A DNA stretch of 24,724 bases from assembly GCA_003242205.1 (NCBI GenBank), contig QGUR01000020.1, positions 1-24,724 of the forward strand. The letters run 5' to 3'. Positions 16,737 to 24,108 of this stretch are shown here, one piece after another. The DNA is from Chloroflexota bacterium (lineage in GTDB: Bacteria; Chloroflexota; Anaerolineae; Aggregatilineales; Phototrophicaceae). The notes under the pieces were generated by a model. The model was given only the letters and a program-made list of their open reading frames with translations. It did not search any database and had not been told where the DNA came from. The position numbers and the translations under genes were made by a program. Numbering within the stretch: position 1 is the stretch's first letter; each line of letters starts with the position of its first letter.

Positions 16737-17768
16737 TTACATGAAGCGCTGCATGAGCTCGTCGAGCGTCTCGCGCGACGGGCGCAGTTTGTGTTCGGGA
16801 AGCTGCGTCAGCGGCGTGTCCGTCAGGTTCAGCGTCTCGGCCAGCGTCATGCGTGGCTCTTCATAGTAGATCAGGCCGGTCAGGAAGATCTGATCCATTT
16901 GCGCTTCTTCCAGCAGCGACAGCGCAGCCAGACGATTGCGCGGGTCGTGATCCTTGCCCAGTTTCTTCAGTCGAATCACCGAGCCGTCATGCATCTCTAC
17001 CGCGATGGTTTCGCCTTCGGCATAGTCGCCGATGGTGATTTCCTCACGCTCCGGCACATAACCGCCGGCGATGAACTCAATTTCGTGCAGCGGAATCTCA
17101 TTCGCCTTGCCGTAGGAATAGCTCTTGGTCGACGTCTCGGCGTTATTGAAGGTCACGCACGGGCTGATGATGTCCAGCACCGCCGTGCCCTTATGGCTGA
17201 TTGCCGCCTTGAGCAGCGTCTGTACCTGCTTGGCGTCTCCGGAGAAGCTGCGCGCTACAAAGGTCGCGCCGCCGATGATGGCTTCCATGCACAGGTCGAT
17301 GGGCGGCAGCTCGTTCTTGCCGTAGTACTTGAGCTGCTGGCCTTCATCGGCAGTGGCGCTGAACTGTCCCTTGGTGAGGCCGTAGACGCCGTTGTTTTCG
17401 ATGATGTAGACCATCGGCACGTTGCGCCGGATAATGTGCTTGAACTGGCCAAGACCGATGCTGCCGGTGTCGCCGTCGCCGCTGACGGCCAGCGCAATCA
17501 GGTCGCGGTTGGCGGTGACCGCGCCGGTCACCACTGACGGCATACGGCCATGAACCGCGTTGAAGCCGTGCGAACGGCCCAGAAAGTAGGCCGGTGTCTT
17601 GCTGGAGCAGCCAATGCCGCTGAATTTGGCGACGCGGTGCATTGGCAGGCTCAGGTCGTATGCGGCGCTGATGATCTGATTGGAGATCGAGTCGTGGCCG
17701 CAGCCGGGGCAAAGGGTGCTCGGCGCGCCTCGATACTCGGCTCTTTCAAGGCCCAGTGCGTTTGCCAT
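16737..17768 (-). CDS. korB: 2-oxoacid:ferredoxin oxidoreductase subunit beta
   Basis: The thiamine-diphosphate-binding beta subunit of a 2-oxoacid:ferredoxin oxidoreductase, 343 residues. The TPP site is GDGDTGSIGLGQF (97-109) with ENNGVYGLTKGQ. Cysteines that ligate the [4Fe-4S] cluster are visible: CPGCGH (C20, C23), GIGCSS (C54) and SPCVTF (C204). The sequence follows the KorB/2-oxoglutarate type (ADLCMEA-like centre, ISPCVTFNN). It starts one base after the korA stop, so the subunits are co-translated. Likely reaction: 2-oxoglutarate plus CoA plus oxidised ferredoxin to succinyl-CoA, though pyruvate or branched substrates are not excluded. A terminator follows closely. Confidence 0.93.
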   Translation of the reverse strand: MANALGLERAEYRGAPSTLCPGCGHDSISNQIISAAYDLSLPMHRVAKFSGIGCSSKTPAYFLGRSHGFNAVHGRMPSVVTGAVTANRDLIALAVSGDGDTGSIGLGQFKHIIRRNVPMVYIIENNGVYGLTKGQFSATADEGQQLKYYGKNELPPIDLCMEAIIGGATFVARSFSGDAKQVQTLLKAAISHKGTAVLDIISPCVTFNNAETSTKSYSYGKANEIPLHEIEFIAGGYVPEREEITIGDYAEGETIAVEMHDGSVIRLKKLGKDHDPRNRLAALSLLEEAQMDQIFLTGLIYYEEPRMTLAETLNLTDTPLTQLPEHKLRPSRETLDELMQRFM

Positions 17769-17769
17769 G

Positions 17770-19620
17770 TTATTCCTGCTCCTGTCGCAAAATCTGCGTG
17801 TGAATCCAGCGGGCGGTCATTGGCAACGTATCGCCAAGCGCCAGCGAGATCATATGAGTCGTGTCCTGTGGAAGTTCCATCCGCAAAATCTGGTGCATCT
17901 GGCCGTCGAAGTTGTTTTCGACCACGTACACGCGGTCGTGGTTCATGACAAAATCGTGAACTTCATGAGCCAGCGGCAGCGCGCGGATACGCAGGTAGTT
18001 GGTTTCGATTCCGGCGGCAGCCAGACGGTCGCGGGCTTCTGCAATCGCCGGATCGTTGGAGCCGTAGGAGATGATGCCAATCTTCTTGTTGGGATCGTAG
18101 TCGATGATTGGCTGTGGCAGGAACGAACGCGCGTTTTCGAGCTTCCGGCGCAGACGGTCCATGTTTTTCACCCAGTCTTCGCTGCGCTCGCTGTAAACAG
18201 CGCGATCGTCGTGGCCCGTGCCGCGGGTGAAGTACGCCGCGCGTGGGTGGTCGGTGCCGGGTACGGTGCGATAGGGAATGCCATCGCCGTCGTAATCGCG
18301 GTAGCGGTACCACTCGCCGCGCTCCGCGAAGAACTGTTCGAGCTTTTCCTTGTCCAGCGTCTTGCCCCGGTCCATCGGCGTGTCCGGATAGGTGTACGGA
18401 TCGCTCAGCCAGAGGTTCATGCCCAGATCGAGGTCGCTCATGACAAAGACCGGTGTTTGCAACCGCTCGGCGATGTCGAACGCGCGCCAGCCGAACTCAA
18501 AGCACTCGGCAACATTCGCCGGAATGATGACGACCTGGCGGGTATCGCCGTGGCTGAGGAAGTGGAGGAAAAGCAGATCGCATTGCCCGGTGCGCGTCGG
18601 CAGGCCGGTGCTTGGCCCGATGCGGGTGACATCCCAGATCACACAGGGGATTTCCGCGAAATAGGCCAGGCCGGCGAACTCGGCCATCAGACTGATGCCC
18701 GGACCGCTGGTGGCCGTCATGGCGCGCGCGCCCGCCCAGCCCGCGCCGACGATCATGCCCATGGCCGCCAGCTCATCTTCCGCCTGAATGATGGCGACCG
18801 TGTCCTGACCGGTATCGGGGTCCTTACGGATGCCCTTGTGTTCCATGACGGCGTCGATCAGGCTGGTAGAAGGCGTAATCGGATACCAGGCGGCGACGGT
18901 CAGCCCGCCAAACAGCGAGCCGAGTGCAGCGGCCTCGTTGCCGGTCATCAGCAACTTGCCTTTGGTGCCGTCCATCTTTTCGAAGCGCAGGCTGTGCTTC
19001 TTTTCGAGGTTCTCGCGCGACCAGTCATAAGCGCGCTGGACGACGCCGAAGTTCATGGCGGCGGGTTTTTGCTTGCCGTTGAAGGTATCCAGCAGCGCTT
19101 GCTCGATGATGTCGAGCGGAATGTCGAAGAGATAAGCGACCGCGCCGACGTAAACCATGTTGCCGATGCGATCCTGGAAGTCTTTCGGAATGTTGGACTC
19201 GGCGATGATCGGCTTGACCGGGACTTCGTAATAAATGATGTCGTCGCGCGAATGCGTCCACTTCCATTCCTGTGGCAGGATGCAGATGCCTCCCGGCGGC
19301 AGATTTTGCACGTCTTCGGCGGCTGTATCCTGATTGAAGGTGATGGCGACTTCGGTCGTGGCGCGGCGGGCGATGTAGCCGTCCTTACTCGCGCGGATGG
19401 TATACCACGTGGGGAGGCCTTTAATGTTCGAGGGGAACAGGTTCTTGCCACTGACGGGAATACCCATACGGAACAGCGAGCGAATCAGCACCTCATTCGA
19501 GGTCTGGCTGCCCGAGCCGTTCTTGGTGGCAACCATCATGGCAAAGTCGTTAACGCCCGGCTCATAGCCGCTCGATTTTGGTTCGGTCAGTGTTTCACTG
19601 TGTATCGTTACTGCACACAT
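17770..19620 (-). CDS. korA: 2-oxoacid:ferredoxin oxidoreductase, fused gamma-alpha subunit
   Basis: A 616-residue subunit in the gamma-alpha order. Residues about 26-200 form the gamma domain with the NGSGSQTSNEVL motif (34-45), where pyruvate enzymes usually show GxGGxG. From about 223 the alpha pyrimidine domain begins, with GNEAAALGSLFGG, YPITPSTSLIDA (246-257) and QAEDELAAMGMIVGAGWAGARA further on. The C-terminal domain includes IISYGSNDPAIAEARDRL. No separate delta ferredoxin subunit is adjacent. The start at ATG 19620 has an AGGAG element, but about 14 nt away, farther than optimal. It is the first gene of a two-gene operon and the FadR-like gene lies upstream on the same strand. Confidence 0.93.
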   Translation of the reverse strand: MCAVTIHSETLTEPKSSGYEPGVNDFAMMVATKNGSGSQTSNEVLIRSLFRMGIPVSGKNLFPSNIKGLPTWYTIRASKDGYIARRATTEVAITFNQDTAAEDVQNLPPGGICILPQEWKWTHSRDDIIYYEVPVKPIIAESNIPKDFQDRIGNMVYVGAVAYLFDIPLDIIEQALLDTFNGKQKPAAMNFGVVQRAYDWSRENLEKKHSLRFEKMDGTKGKLLMTGNEAAALGSLFGGLTVAAWYPITPSTSLIDAVMEHKGIRKDPDTGQDTVAIIQAEDELAAMGMIVGAGWAGARAMTATSGPGISLMAEFAGLAYFAEIPCVIWDVTRIGPSTGLPTRTGQCDLLFLHFLSHGDTRQVVIIPANVAECFEFGWRAFDIAERLQTPVFVMSDLDLGMNLWLSDPYTYPDTPMDRGKTLDKEKLEQFFAERGEWYRYRDYDGDGIPYRTVPGTDHPRAAYFTRGTGHDDRAVYSERSEDWVKNMDRLRRKLENARSFLPQPIIDYDPNKKIGIISYGSNDPAIAEARDRLAAAGIETNYLRIRALPLAHEVHDFVMNHDRVYVVENNFDGQMHQILRMELPQDTTHMISLALGDTLPMTARWIHTQILRQEQE

Positions 19621-19660
19621 AATCGCTGTTGTAACTCCTCTTAACTCCTGCAGGCGATCC

Positions 19661-19687
19661 GACAGGTTCCAGGCAACAAGACAGGTT
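19661..19687. repeat. Direct repeat upstream of korA
   Basis: GACAGGTT occurs at 19661-19668 and 19680-19687, a 19-bp period, nearly two helical turns, in the 120-bp gap before korA. This phasing is typical of activator or repressor pairs. No matching site is seen in front of the GntR gene, so the binder is unknown. Confidence 0.4.
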
Positions 19688-19740
19688 GGTGGTCATCCGT
19701 AGAGATCGATATAAGGCGCTAGAAACTCCTTATCCAGAAA

Positions 19741-20445
19741 TTACCCGGAAGGGAGGTCAAGCGGCTGTTCGCTGCCGCGTGGCTTGTAACGAAGAAGACG
19801 GGTATGTTCAATAAAAAGCGCCTGGGCAGTATCAAAATCCCCGGCGCAGATGGCATTCAGTATGCGTTCGTGGTAATTCCATACGGCCTGATGGTAGGCG
19901 TAATCGGCGTAGCGATTGGGCTCTACCGCTGCGTAAGCATCCCAGTAGGCTTCGAGGATGCCGATCACAAACGGGTTTTCGAGATGGCGAAAAACCGTCA
20001 GGTGAAAGGTTCGGTGTTCTTCGTTGGGGATGCCGATCAGGTGTCCGTTCAGCTTGGCCCGCGCCGCGCTTACGCAGTCGCGCATCAGCGCCTTGTCCTC
20101 GTCGGTCAGCAGCGCGCATGCTTCGTGCCAGAAGGCGACCTCGACATGATTGCGAAGTGCGGCGAAGAGATCGAAATTGCGCGGGTCCTGAGCCAGAGCG
20201 AAGAAAAGGCTGAGCCGGACGGCGGGGGTAAAGCTATAGGGCTTTAGCCGCATGCCCGTCTTTGAGCGAACCTCGACCAATCCCAGCGCGCGCGCGACCT
20301 CCAACTGCTCGCGCACCTTGCTGATGCTGATGCCGAGCTTTTCCGGGGCTTGAAGCTCATTGATCGTCGGGAGGCGGTCGCCGGGCTGGAAGCCGTTTTG
20401 AACGATGAAGTTCAAAAGTTCCGAGTCAAGGTCAATAGAGGGCAT
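19741..20445 (-). CDS. GntR-family regulator, FadR/FCD type
   Basis: A 234-residue transcription factor. Residues about 5-70 are the winged helix-turn-helix (LLNFIVQNGFQPGDRLPTIN, then ISISKVREQLEVARALGLVE, then the wing VRSKTGMRLKP). Residues about 75-225 are an all-helical FCD effector domain with metal-ligand-like histidines (EEHRTFHLTVFRHL, WNYHERILNA, IEHTRLL). FCD proteins usually sense organic acids or sugar acids. ATG 20445 is chosen by the promoter and the fit of the HTH near the N-terminus. The recognition helix is slightly shorter than usual. It lies upstream of korAB on the same strand, with 120 bp between, so it may regulate that operon. The promoter has a candidate autoregulatory palindrome. 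Confidence 0.9.
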   Translation of the reverse strand: MPSIDLDSELLNFIVQNGFQPGDRLPTINELQAPEKLGISISKVREQLEVARALGLVEVRSKTGMRLKPYSFTPAVRLSLFFALAQDPRNFDLFAALRNHVEVAFWHEACALLTDEDKALMRDCVSAARAKLNGHLIGIPNEEHRTFHLTVFRHLENPFVIGILEAYWDAYAAVEPNRYADYAYHQAVWNYHERILNAICAGDFDTAQALFIEHTRLLRYKPRGSEQPLDLPSG

Positions 20446-20477
20446 GATGATCGGCCATTGTGCCTATTCATCAGATT

Positions 20478-20499
20478 AATCATATGCATGGAAATGATT
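20478..20499. promoter_or_regulatory. Operator-like inverted repeat overlapping the GntR promoter
   Basis: AATCAT (20478-20483) and ATGATT (20494-20499) form a perfect 6-bp inverted repeat with 10 bp between. The second arm overlaps the -10 hexamer and the first lies about at the start of transcription, a position where the regulator could repress itself. Confidence 0.45.
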
Positions 20500-20525
20500 G
20501 TAGCATATCCCCAACTGGCTGTCCA
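20497..20525 (-). promoter_or_regulatory. Promoter of the GntR-family regulator
   Basis: On the minus strand a -35 TGGACA (20525-20520, five of six) is followed after 17 bp by an extended -10 TGCTACAAT, with hexamer TACAAT at 20502-20497. It is the best-formed promoter in this half of the window. The leader is about 45 nt. Confidence 0.65.
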
Positions 20526-20644
20526 ATATTCCTGTGCAGTTCGTCCAGTCTCGTCGCGTAATACGGACTAAAGTCATGCCGCCACTGTGTTATGCCGCGG
20601 GCGTTCGCTGACAACGGGCAGTTGTATATATAAAGGAAGCGTTG

Positions 20645-21280
20645 CTACACCTGCAGCCGCTGCATGAACGTTTCGACTTGCTCGACGATACTCGCCAGAT
20701 CAGCCGGGTTGGCCGCGAAATCGAGATTATCGACATTGATGCTGAGTACCGGGCACAACGACCAGCGCGCGATCCAGTCGTCATAGAAGTCGTTGAGGCG
20801 CGCCAGATATTCGGGCGCGATGTCCCGTTCATATTCGCGCCCGCGCCGCTGGATGTGCGCCAGCAGCGTATCGACACTGGCCTGCAGATAAATGATCAGA
20901 TCGGGCGGCGGCAGAAAACTGCTGACGGCCATATAGAGGCGGCGATACGCTTCATAATCGCGTTCGGCCATGTTGCCGCTCTCGTACAGGTTGCGGGCGA
21001 AGATTTCGGCATCTTCGTAGACCGTACGGTCCTGCAGCACGTGGCCATGATGGTCGACAAGCTGGCGATGATGTTCCAGCCGCTTGCCGAGATAGAACAC
21101 CTGCGAGTGAAAGCTCCAGCGCTTCATATCGGCGTAGAAATCGGCCAGATACGGGTTTTCGGCATCGGCTTCGTAAAACGGTTCCCAGCCGAGCGCGTCC
21201 GAAAGCAAGCGCGTGAGCGTGCTTTTGCCTGCGCCGATATTGCCTGCGATGGCGACAAACGATTCTGAACGGGTTGTCAT
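20645..21280 (-). CDS. Deoxynucleoside kinase
   Basis: A 211-residue deoxynucleoside kinase (dCK/dGK family) of the nucleotide salvage pathway; it phosphorylates deoxynucleosides with ATP. The P-loop is GNIGAGKST at 13-21. The DR(S/T) motif reads QDRTVYEDAEIFA, very similar to firmicute deoxyadenosine/deoxyguanosine kinases. The arginine-rich lid is RRGREYERDI. It starts 38 bp after the lipoprotein gene and is the last gene in that run. The Shine-Dalgarno is poor (GGAAAG, distant). Deoxypurine preference is inferred from the motif resemblance. Confidence 0.92.
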   Translation of the reverse strand: MTTRSESFVAIAGNIGAGKSTLTRLLSDALGWEPFYEADAENPYLADFYADMKRWSFHSQVFYLGKRLEHHRQLVDHHGHVLQDRTVYEDAEIFARNLYESGNMAERDYEAYRRLYMAVSSFLPPPDLIIYLQASVDTLLAHIQRRGREYERDIAPEYLARLNDFYDDWIARWSLCPVLSINVDNLDFAANPADLASIVEQVETFMQRLQV

Positions 21281-21318
21281 GCTGGCTGTTTTCTTTCCAC
21301 CGCGTCACGGATTCGCGG

Positions 21319-22233
21319 TCACTGAAGAGTAAGCTGAATCGAGGCGAATGTTGTCTGGCTTGCGCCGGTGGTCATGGCGCGGATTTCCGCGGGACCCCGG
21401 TAACCGCCCGCACCGAGCGAAGCCGCCCATGGCACAATCTGCGTGTAGTCGTCGTTCGAGAGCATCACGATCTGGGAGTTGATCACGGAACCGTCGGCGG
21501 CGACGAGCACGAGCAAAAACTGATTCTCTGGAATGCCACCTGCCGTGCCCGAAACCTGAACCGTGTCGCCCGGTACGATTGCGCCGTTCACGGGGCTGAT
21601 GATGGAACCCTGCGGGCTGCCGCTGCGGGCGCTGCCAAGCGGCGCGGTGGTCGCTCCGCCGGCGTTGGCTCCCAGCGTAATGCTGACCCGCGCGAGCAAC
21701 AGGTCCTCTCCCTGTGCATTCTGGCCGATGATGCGTATTTCGGCGGGGCCCGTGTATGGCCCGGTGGTCATGGCTGCCGACCACGGAACCTCGTCGACGT
21801 TGTTCGGGTTCTGCAATGTAATGAGCTGGCTGTTGAGTACGCGGCCTTGCGCGTCGGCCAGCACGAGCGTGAACTCATCCCGCGCCAGCCCGATGACGAC
21901 ACCGCTGACCTGAAGCACACCACTGGCAACCACGCTGCCCTGAATCGGGCTGGAGATGATTGCGCTTTCGCCGGTGGGAGAGGTCGGGATCGCGTCTGGC
22001 GTCGGCAACAGCGGGTTGTTGGCCGCCGGCGCGCCGACGGGCGTTCGCGTTGGCAGGCCGTCGGACGAGTCTGGCAGTGGCACGACGCCGGGCAGGGCGG
22101 TCGGTAACGGCTGGCCGGTCGCGGCGGCGCTGGTCGGCATGGCTGTTTCGGTTGGGCCGCCGGTCGGGCTGTTGCTCAGGTTGCAGGCGCTCAGAAGCAG
22201 GAGCGCCGCCACGAAGGCGATGCGAATGAACAT
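21319..22233 (-). CDS. Lipoprotein with two Gmad2-like immunoglobulin domains
   Basis: A 304-residue surface lipoprotein. Residues 1-17 are a lipoprotein signal peptide with lipobox LSAC (C17). Residues 18-90 are a low-complexity Pro/Thr/Ala linker (PTSAAATGQPLPTALPG) that should span the cell wall. Two homologous domains follow: about 92-190 (ISSPIQGSVVASGVLQVSG, VPWSAAMTTGPYTGPAEIRI) and about 205-304 (ISPVNGAIVPGDTVQVSG, VPWAASLGAGGYRGPAEIRA). Both resemble the Gmad2 beta-sandwich found in spore-germination and export proteins. No catalytic residues are seen. It lies in an operon-like run with the aminotransferase and kinase and has its own possible promoter. Function unknown; a binding or adhesion role is plausible. 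Confidence 0.85.
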   Translation of the reverse strand: MFIRIAFVAALLLLSACNLSNSPTGGPTETAMPTSAAATGQPLPTALPGVVPLPDSSDGLPTRTPVGAPAANNPLLPTPDAIPTSPTGESAIISSPIQGSVVASGVLQVSGVVIGLARDEFTLVLADAQGRVLNSQLITLQNPNNVDEVPWSAAMTTGPYTGPAEIRIIGQNAQGEDLLLARVSITLGANAGGATTAPLGSARSGSPQGSIISPVNGAIVPGDTVQVSGTAGGIPENQFLLVLVAADGSVINSQIVMLSNDDYTQIVPWAASLGAGGYRGPAEIRAMTTGASQTTFASIQLTLQ

Positions 22234-22273
22234 GCCAGCCCTTTCAACCGCTGCTTCAACACAAACGGTGGCA

Positions 22274-22302
22274 GTTATACTTGCCAGCGTCCCGATTTTC
22301 CA
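22274..22302 (-). promoter_or_regulatory. Candidate promoter of the lipoprotein gene
   Basis: On the minus strand TGGAAA (22302-22297) and TATAAC (22279-22274) are separated by 17 bp. Both are partial matches. The 81-bp gap between the aminotransferase stop and the lipoprotein start otherwise holds only a ribosome site (AAAGGG). Confidence 0.4.
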
Positions 22303-22314
22303 GCTTGAGAACGC

Positions 22315-23484
22315 CTAGCGCCGCAGCTTTGCGAGGCGCTCTCCGGCCTCAGCCAGTGTGTCGTCGCTCTTGCAGAAGGCAAAGCGCGCCTGCGTTCGGG
22401 CGAGATGCGCGTGTTCGGGTGTGTAGAAGAAGCCGGGCGGAATGCAGGCAACGCCGATTTCCGTCGTCAGATAGCGCGCGAAGGCCACCGAGTCGCCGTC
22501 GAAGACGTCGCTGAAATCGGCCATGACGAAATAAGTGCCTTCGGGCATGCGCGCCTTCAGACCGGCGTTCTCCAGCGCCTGCATCATCAGGTCGCGCTTG
22601 GCCGTGTACATGGCCTGAAACTCCTCGAAGTAGTCACCCGGCATGCCGAGCGCGACGGCGGCTGCCAGTTGCCCCGGATGATGCGTCGCAAAGGTGACGA
22701 ACTGGTGCGCGCGCCCGACGCCGGTGATCAGGTCGCGCGGGCCATAGACCCAGCCGATTTTCCAGCCGGTGACGCTGAACGTTTTTCCCAGACTGCTGAC
22801 GGTGATCGTTCGCTCGAACATGCCGGGCATGGTAGCCATCGGAATGTGTCGCGCGCCGTCGAAAACCAGATGCTCGTAGACTTCGTCCGAGATGCACGTC
22901 ACGTCATGCTCGATGCACAGGTCGGCGATCAGCTTCTGCTCCTCGAACGTGAAAACGCGGCCTGTCGGGTTTTGCGGCGAGTTGACGATGATCGCCCGCG
23001 TGCGTTCGTTAAAAGCGGCGCGCAGTTCATCGGGGTCGAGCGTCCAGTCCGGTGGGTGCAGCGGCACATAAACCGGCTTTGCGCCCGCCATGGTGATGTT
23101 TGGCACATAGCTGTCGAAATACGGCTCGATGACGATCACCTCATCGCCCGGATCGACCAGCCCCAGAATGGATGAGAACACGCCTTCCGTCGCGCCGGAG
23201 GTGACCAGCACGTTTTCGACCGGGTCGAGCGCCAGATTGTAGAACCGGTCGGCGTGATCGGCGATGGCTTTTCGCAGGCTGAGCGCGCCTGCGCCGGGCG
23301 CATACTGGTTGGCCACCGCCCCAGATTGCAGCGCTTCGACTGCTGCCTGAATGAGCGGTTGCGGGCCATCGAAATCAGGCCGTCCCTGTCCCAGATTGAT
23401 CGCGTTGTGGCGCGCGGCCAATTCGTTGATTTCGGTGAAGATCGTCGTGCCAAAATCGGCGACACGGTTCGCAAATCGGGGCAT
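22315..23484 (-). CDS. Class I/II PLP-dependent aminotransferase
   Basis: A 389-residue fold-type I aminotransferase. The Schiff-base lysine is K234 in SSLGKTFSVTGWKIGW, with N172 (SPQNPTG), D200 and Y203 (SDEVYEH) and the late arginine in ARFAFCKSDDTLAEA. The start region (INLGQGRPDFDGPQPL) and the C-terminal FCKSDDTL block resemble the kynurenine/methionine aminotransferase group (YbdL/KAT-like) rather than AspC. PLP-dependent transfer of an amino group to a 2-oxoacid is expected; the donor is uncertain. ATG 23484 has a GGAG element about 11 nt upstream. It starts 27 bp after rnhA, so the two are probably co-transcribed. Confidence 0.93.
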   Translation of the reverse strand: MPRFANRVADFGTTIFTEINELAARHNAINLGQGRPDFDGPQPLIQAAVEALQSGAVANQYAPGAGALSLRKAIADHADRFYNLALDPVENVLVTSGATEGVFSSILGLVDPGDEVIVIEPYFDSYVPNITMAGAKPVYVPLHPPDWTLDPDELRAAFNERTRAIIVNSPQNPTGRVFTFEEQKLIADLCIEHDVTCISDEVYEHLVFDGARHIPMATMPGMFERTITVSSLGKTFSVTGWKIGWVYGPRDLITGVGRAHQFVTFATHHPGQLAAAVALGMPGDYFEEFQAMYTAKRDLMMQALENAGLKARMPEGTYFVMADFSDVFDGDSVAFARYLTTEIGVACIPPGFFYTPEHAHLARTQARFAFCKSDDTLAEAGERLAKLRR

Positions 23485-23511
23485 TGAGTGTCGTCTCCGT
23501 TCTTCCGGCGG

Positions 23512-23958
23512 CTAAAGCTGCTTCACGCGCGCTTCGTTGGCCAGTGCGTCCACGCGGTTGTTCAGCGCGTTCGTTCCATGACCTCTGACCCAGACCCAGT
23601 TGATCTGGTGTCTGCGCGTCGCTTCATCCAGCGCTTTCCACAATTCCTGATTCTCGACGGGCTTTTTCGAGGCTGTAAGCCAGCCATTCCGCTTCCAATT
23701 ATGGATCCACTTTGTGATCCCGTTTCGCAGATACTGCGAGTCGGTGTGAAATTCGACGTTGCAGGGTTCTTTGAGCGCTTCCAGCGCTTTGACGGCGGCG
23801 GTCAGTTCCATGCGGTTATTGGTCGTGTGGCGTTCGCTGCCGCTCAGTTCTTTCCGCTTATCGCCATACAACAGGATAGCAGCCCAGCCGCCGGGGCCGG
23901 GGTTGGGCGAAGCCGATCCATCGGTGTAGATTGTCACCTGGGGTTTTTCTGTATTCAT
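23512..23958 (-). CDS. rnhA: Ribonuclease HI
   Basis: Removes RNA from RNA-DNA hybrids, such as primers and R-loops. Length is 148 residues from ATG 23958. All four catalytic carboxylates are present: D13 (TDGSASPNPGPGG), E51 (NNRMELTA), D73 (HTDSQYL) and D137 (NNRVDALANEA), plus the flexible His loop RGHGTN near 127. The open frame runs 12 codons further to a TTG at 23994, which lacks support and would add a non-conserved leader, so ATG 23958 is preferred. It is the first gene of a packed minus-strand run and is divergent from the glycosyltransferase gene, with about 150 bp between. Confidence 0.95.
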   Translation of the reverse strand: MNTEKPQVTIYTDGSASPNPGPGGWAAILLYGDKRKELSGSERHTTNNRMELTAAVKALEALKEPCNVEFHTDSQYLRNGITKWIHNWKRNGWLTASKKPVENQELWKALDEATRRHQINWVWVRGHGTNALNNRVDALANEARVKQL

Positions 23959-24069
23959 CCGGCCAATTATGGTCGATGCGCCGTGTGGCGGCAAGCCTTC
24001 AGCCGGGCCGGCGTCGATATTCGCCGGGCGACGCCGCTTAGGATCAAAGCCTTTCGCCGGCGGGCGCGG

Positions 24070-24075
24070 TACAAT
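24070..24075 (+). promoter_or_regulatory. Candidate -10 element for the GT39-like gene
   Basis: TACAAT lies 33 bp before the ATG at 24109, in the divergent gap with rnhA. No convincing -35 is seen. It is kept at low confidence because the same hexamer occurs at two better-supported sites. Confidence 0.3.
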
Positions 24076-24108
24076 AGCGCGGGCTTATCCCCGGATATTC
24101 GACACATC

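Noticed and set aside
17680..19644. A 654-codon plus-strand open frame running opposite korA
   Set aside because: It is antisense to a clearly conserved gene. Its product is rich in Arg/Asp/His/Val with no recognisable fold, as expected from the reverse frame of high-GC coding sequence.
19711..19733. Inverted repeat ATAAGG/CCTTAT after the GntR gene as a terminator
   Set aside because: A 6-bp A/T-rich stem with an 11-nt loop and no U run is too weak to call a terminator.
20608..20634. Plus-strand promoter-like CTGACA with TATATA/TATAAA ahead of the kinase gene end
   Set aside because: Spacers are 11 or 15 bp, and it would drive antisense RNA into the deoxynucleoside kinase gene. The nearby ACAAC/GTTGT hairpin has no U tract, so neither promoter nor terminator is supported.
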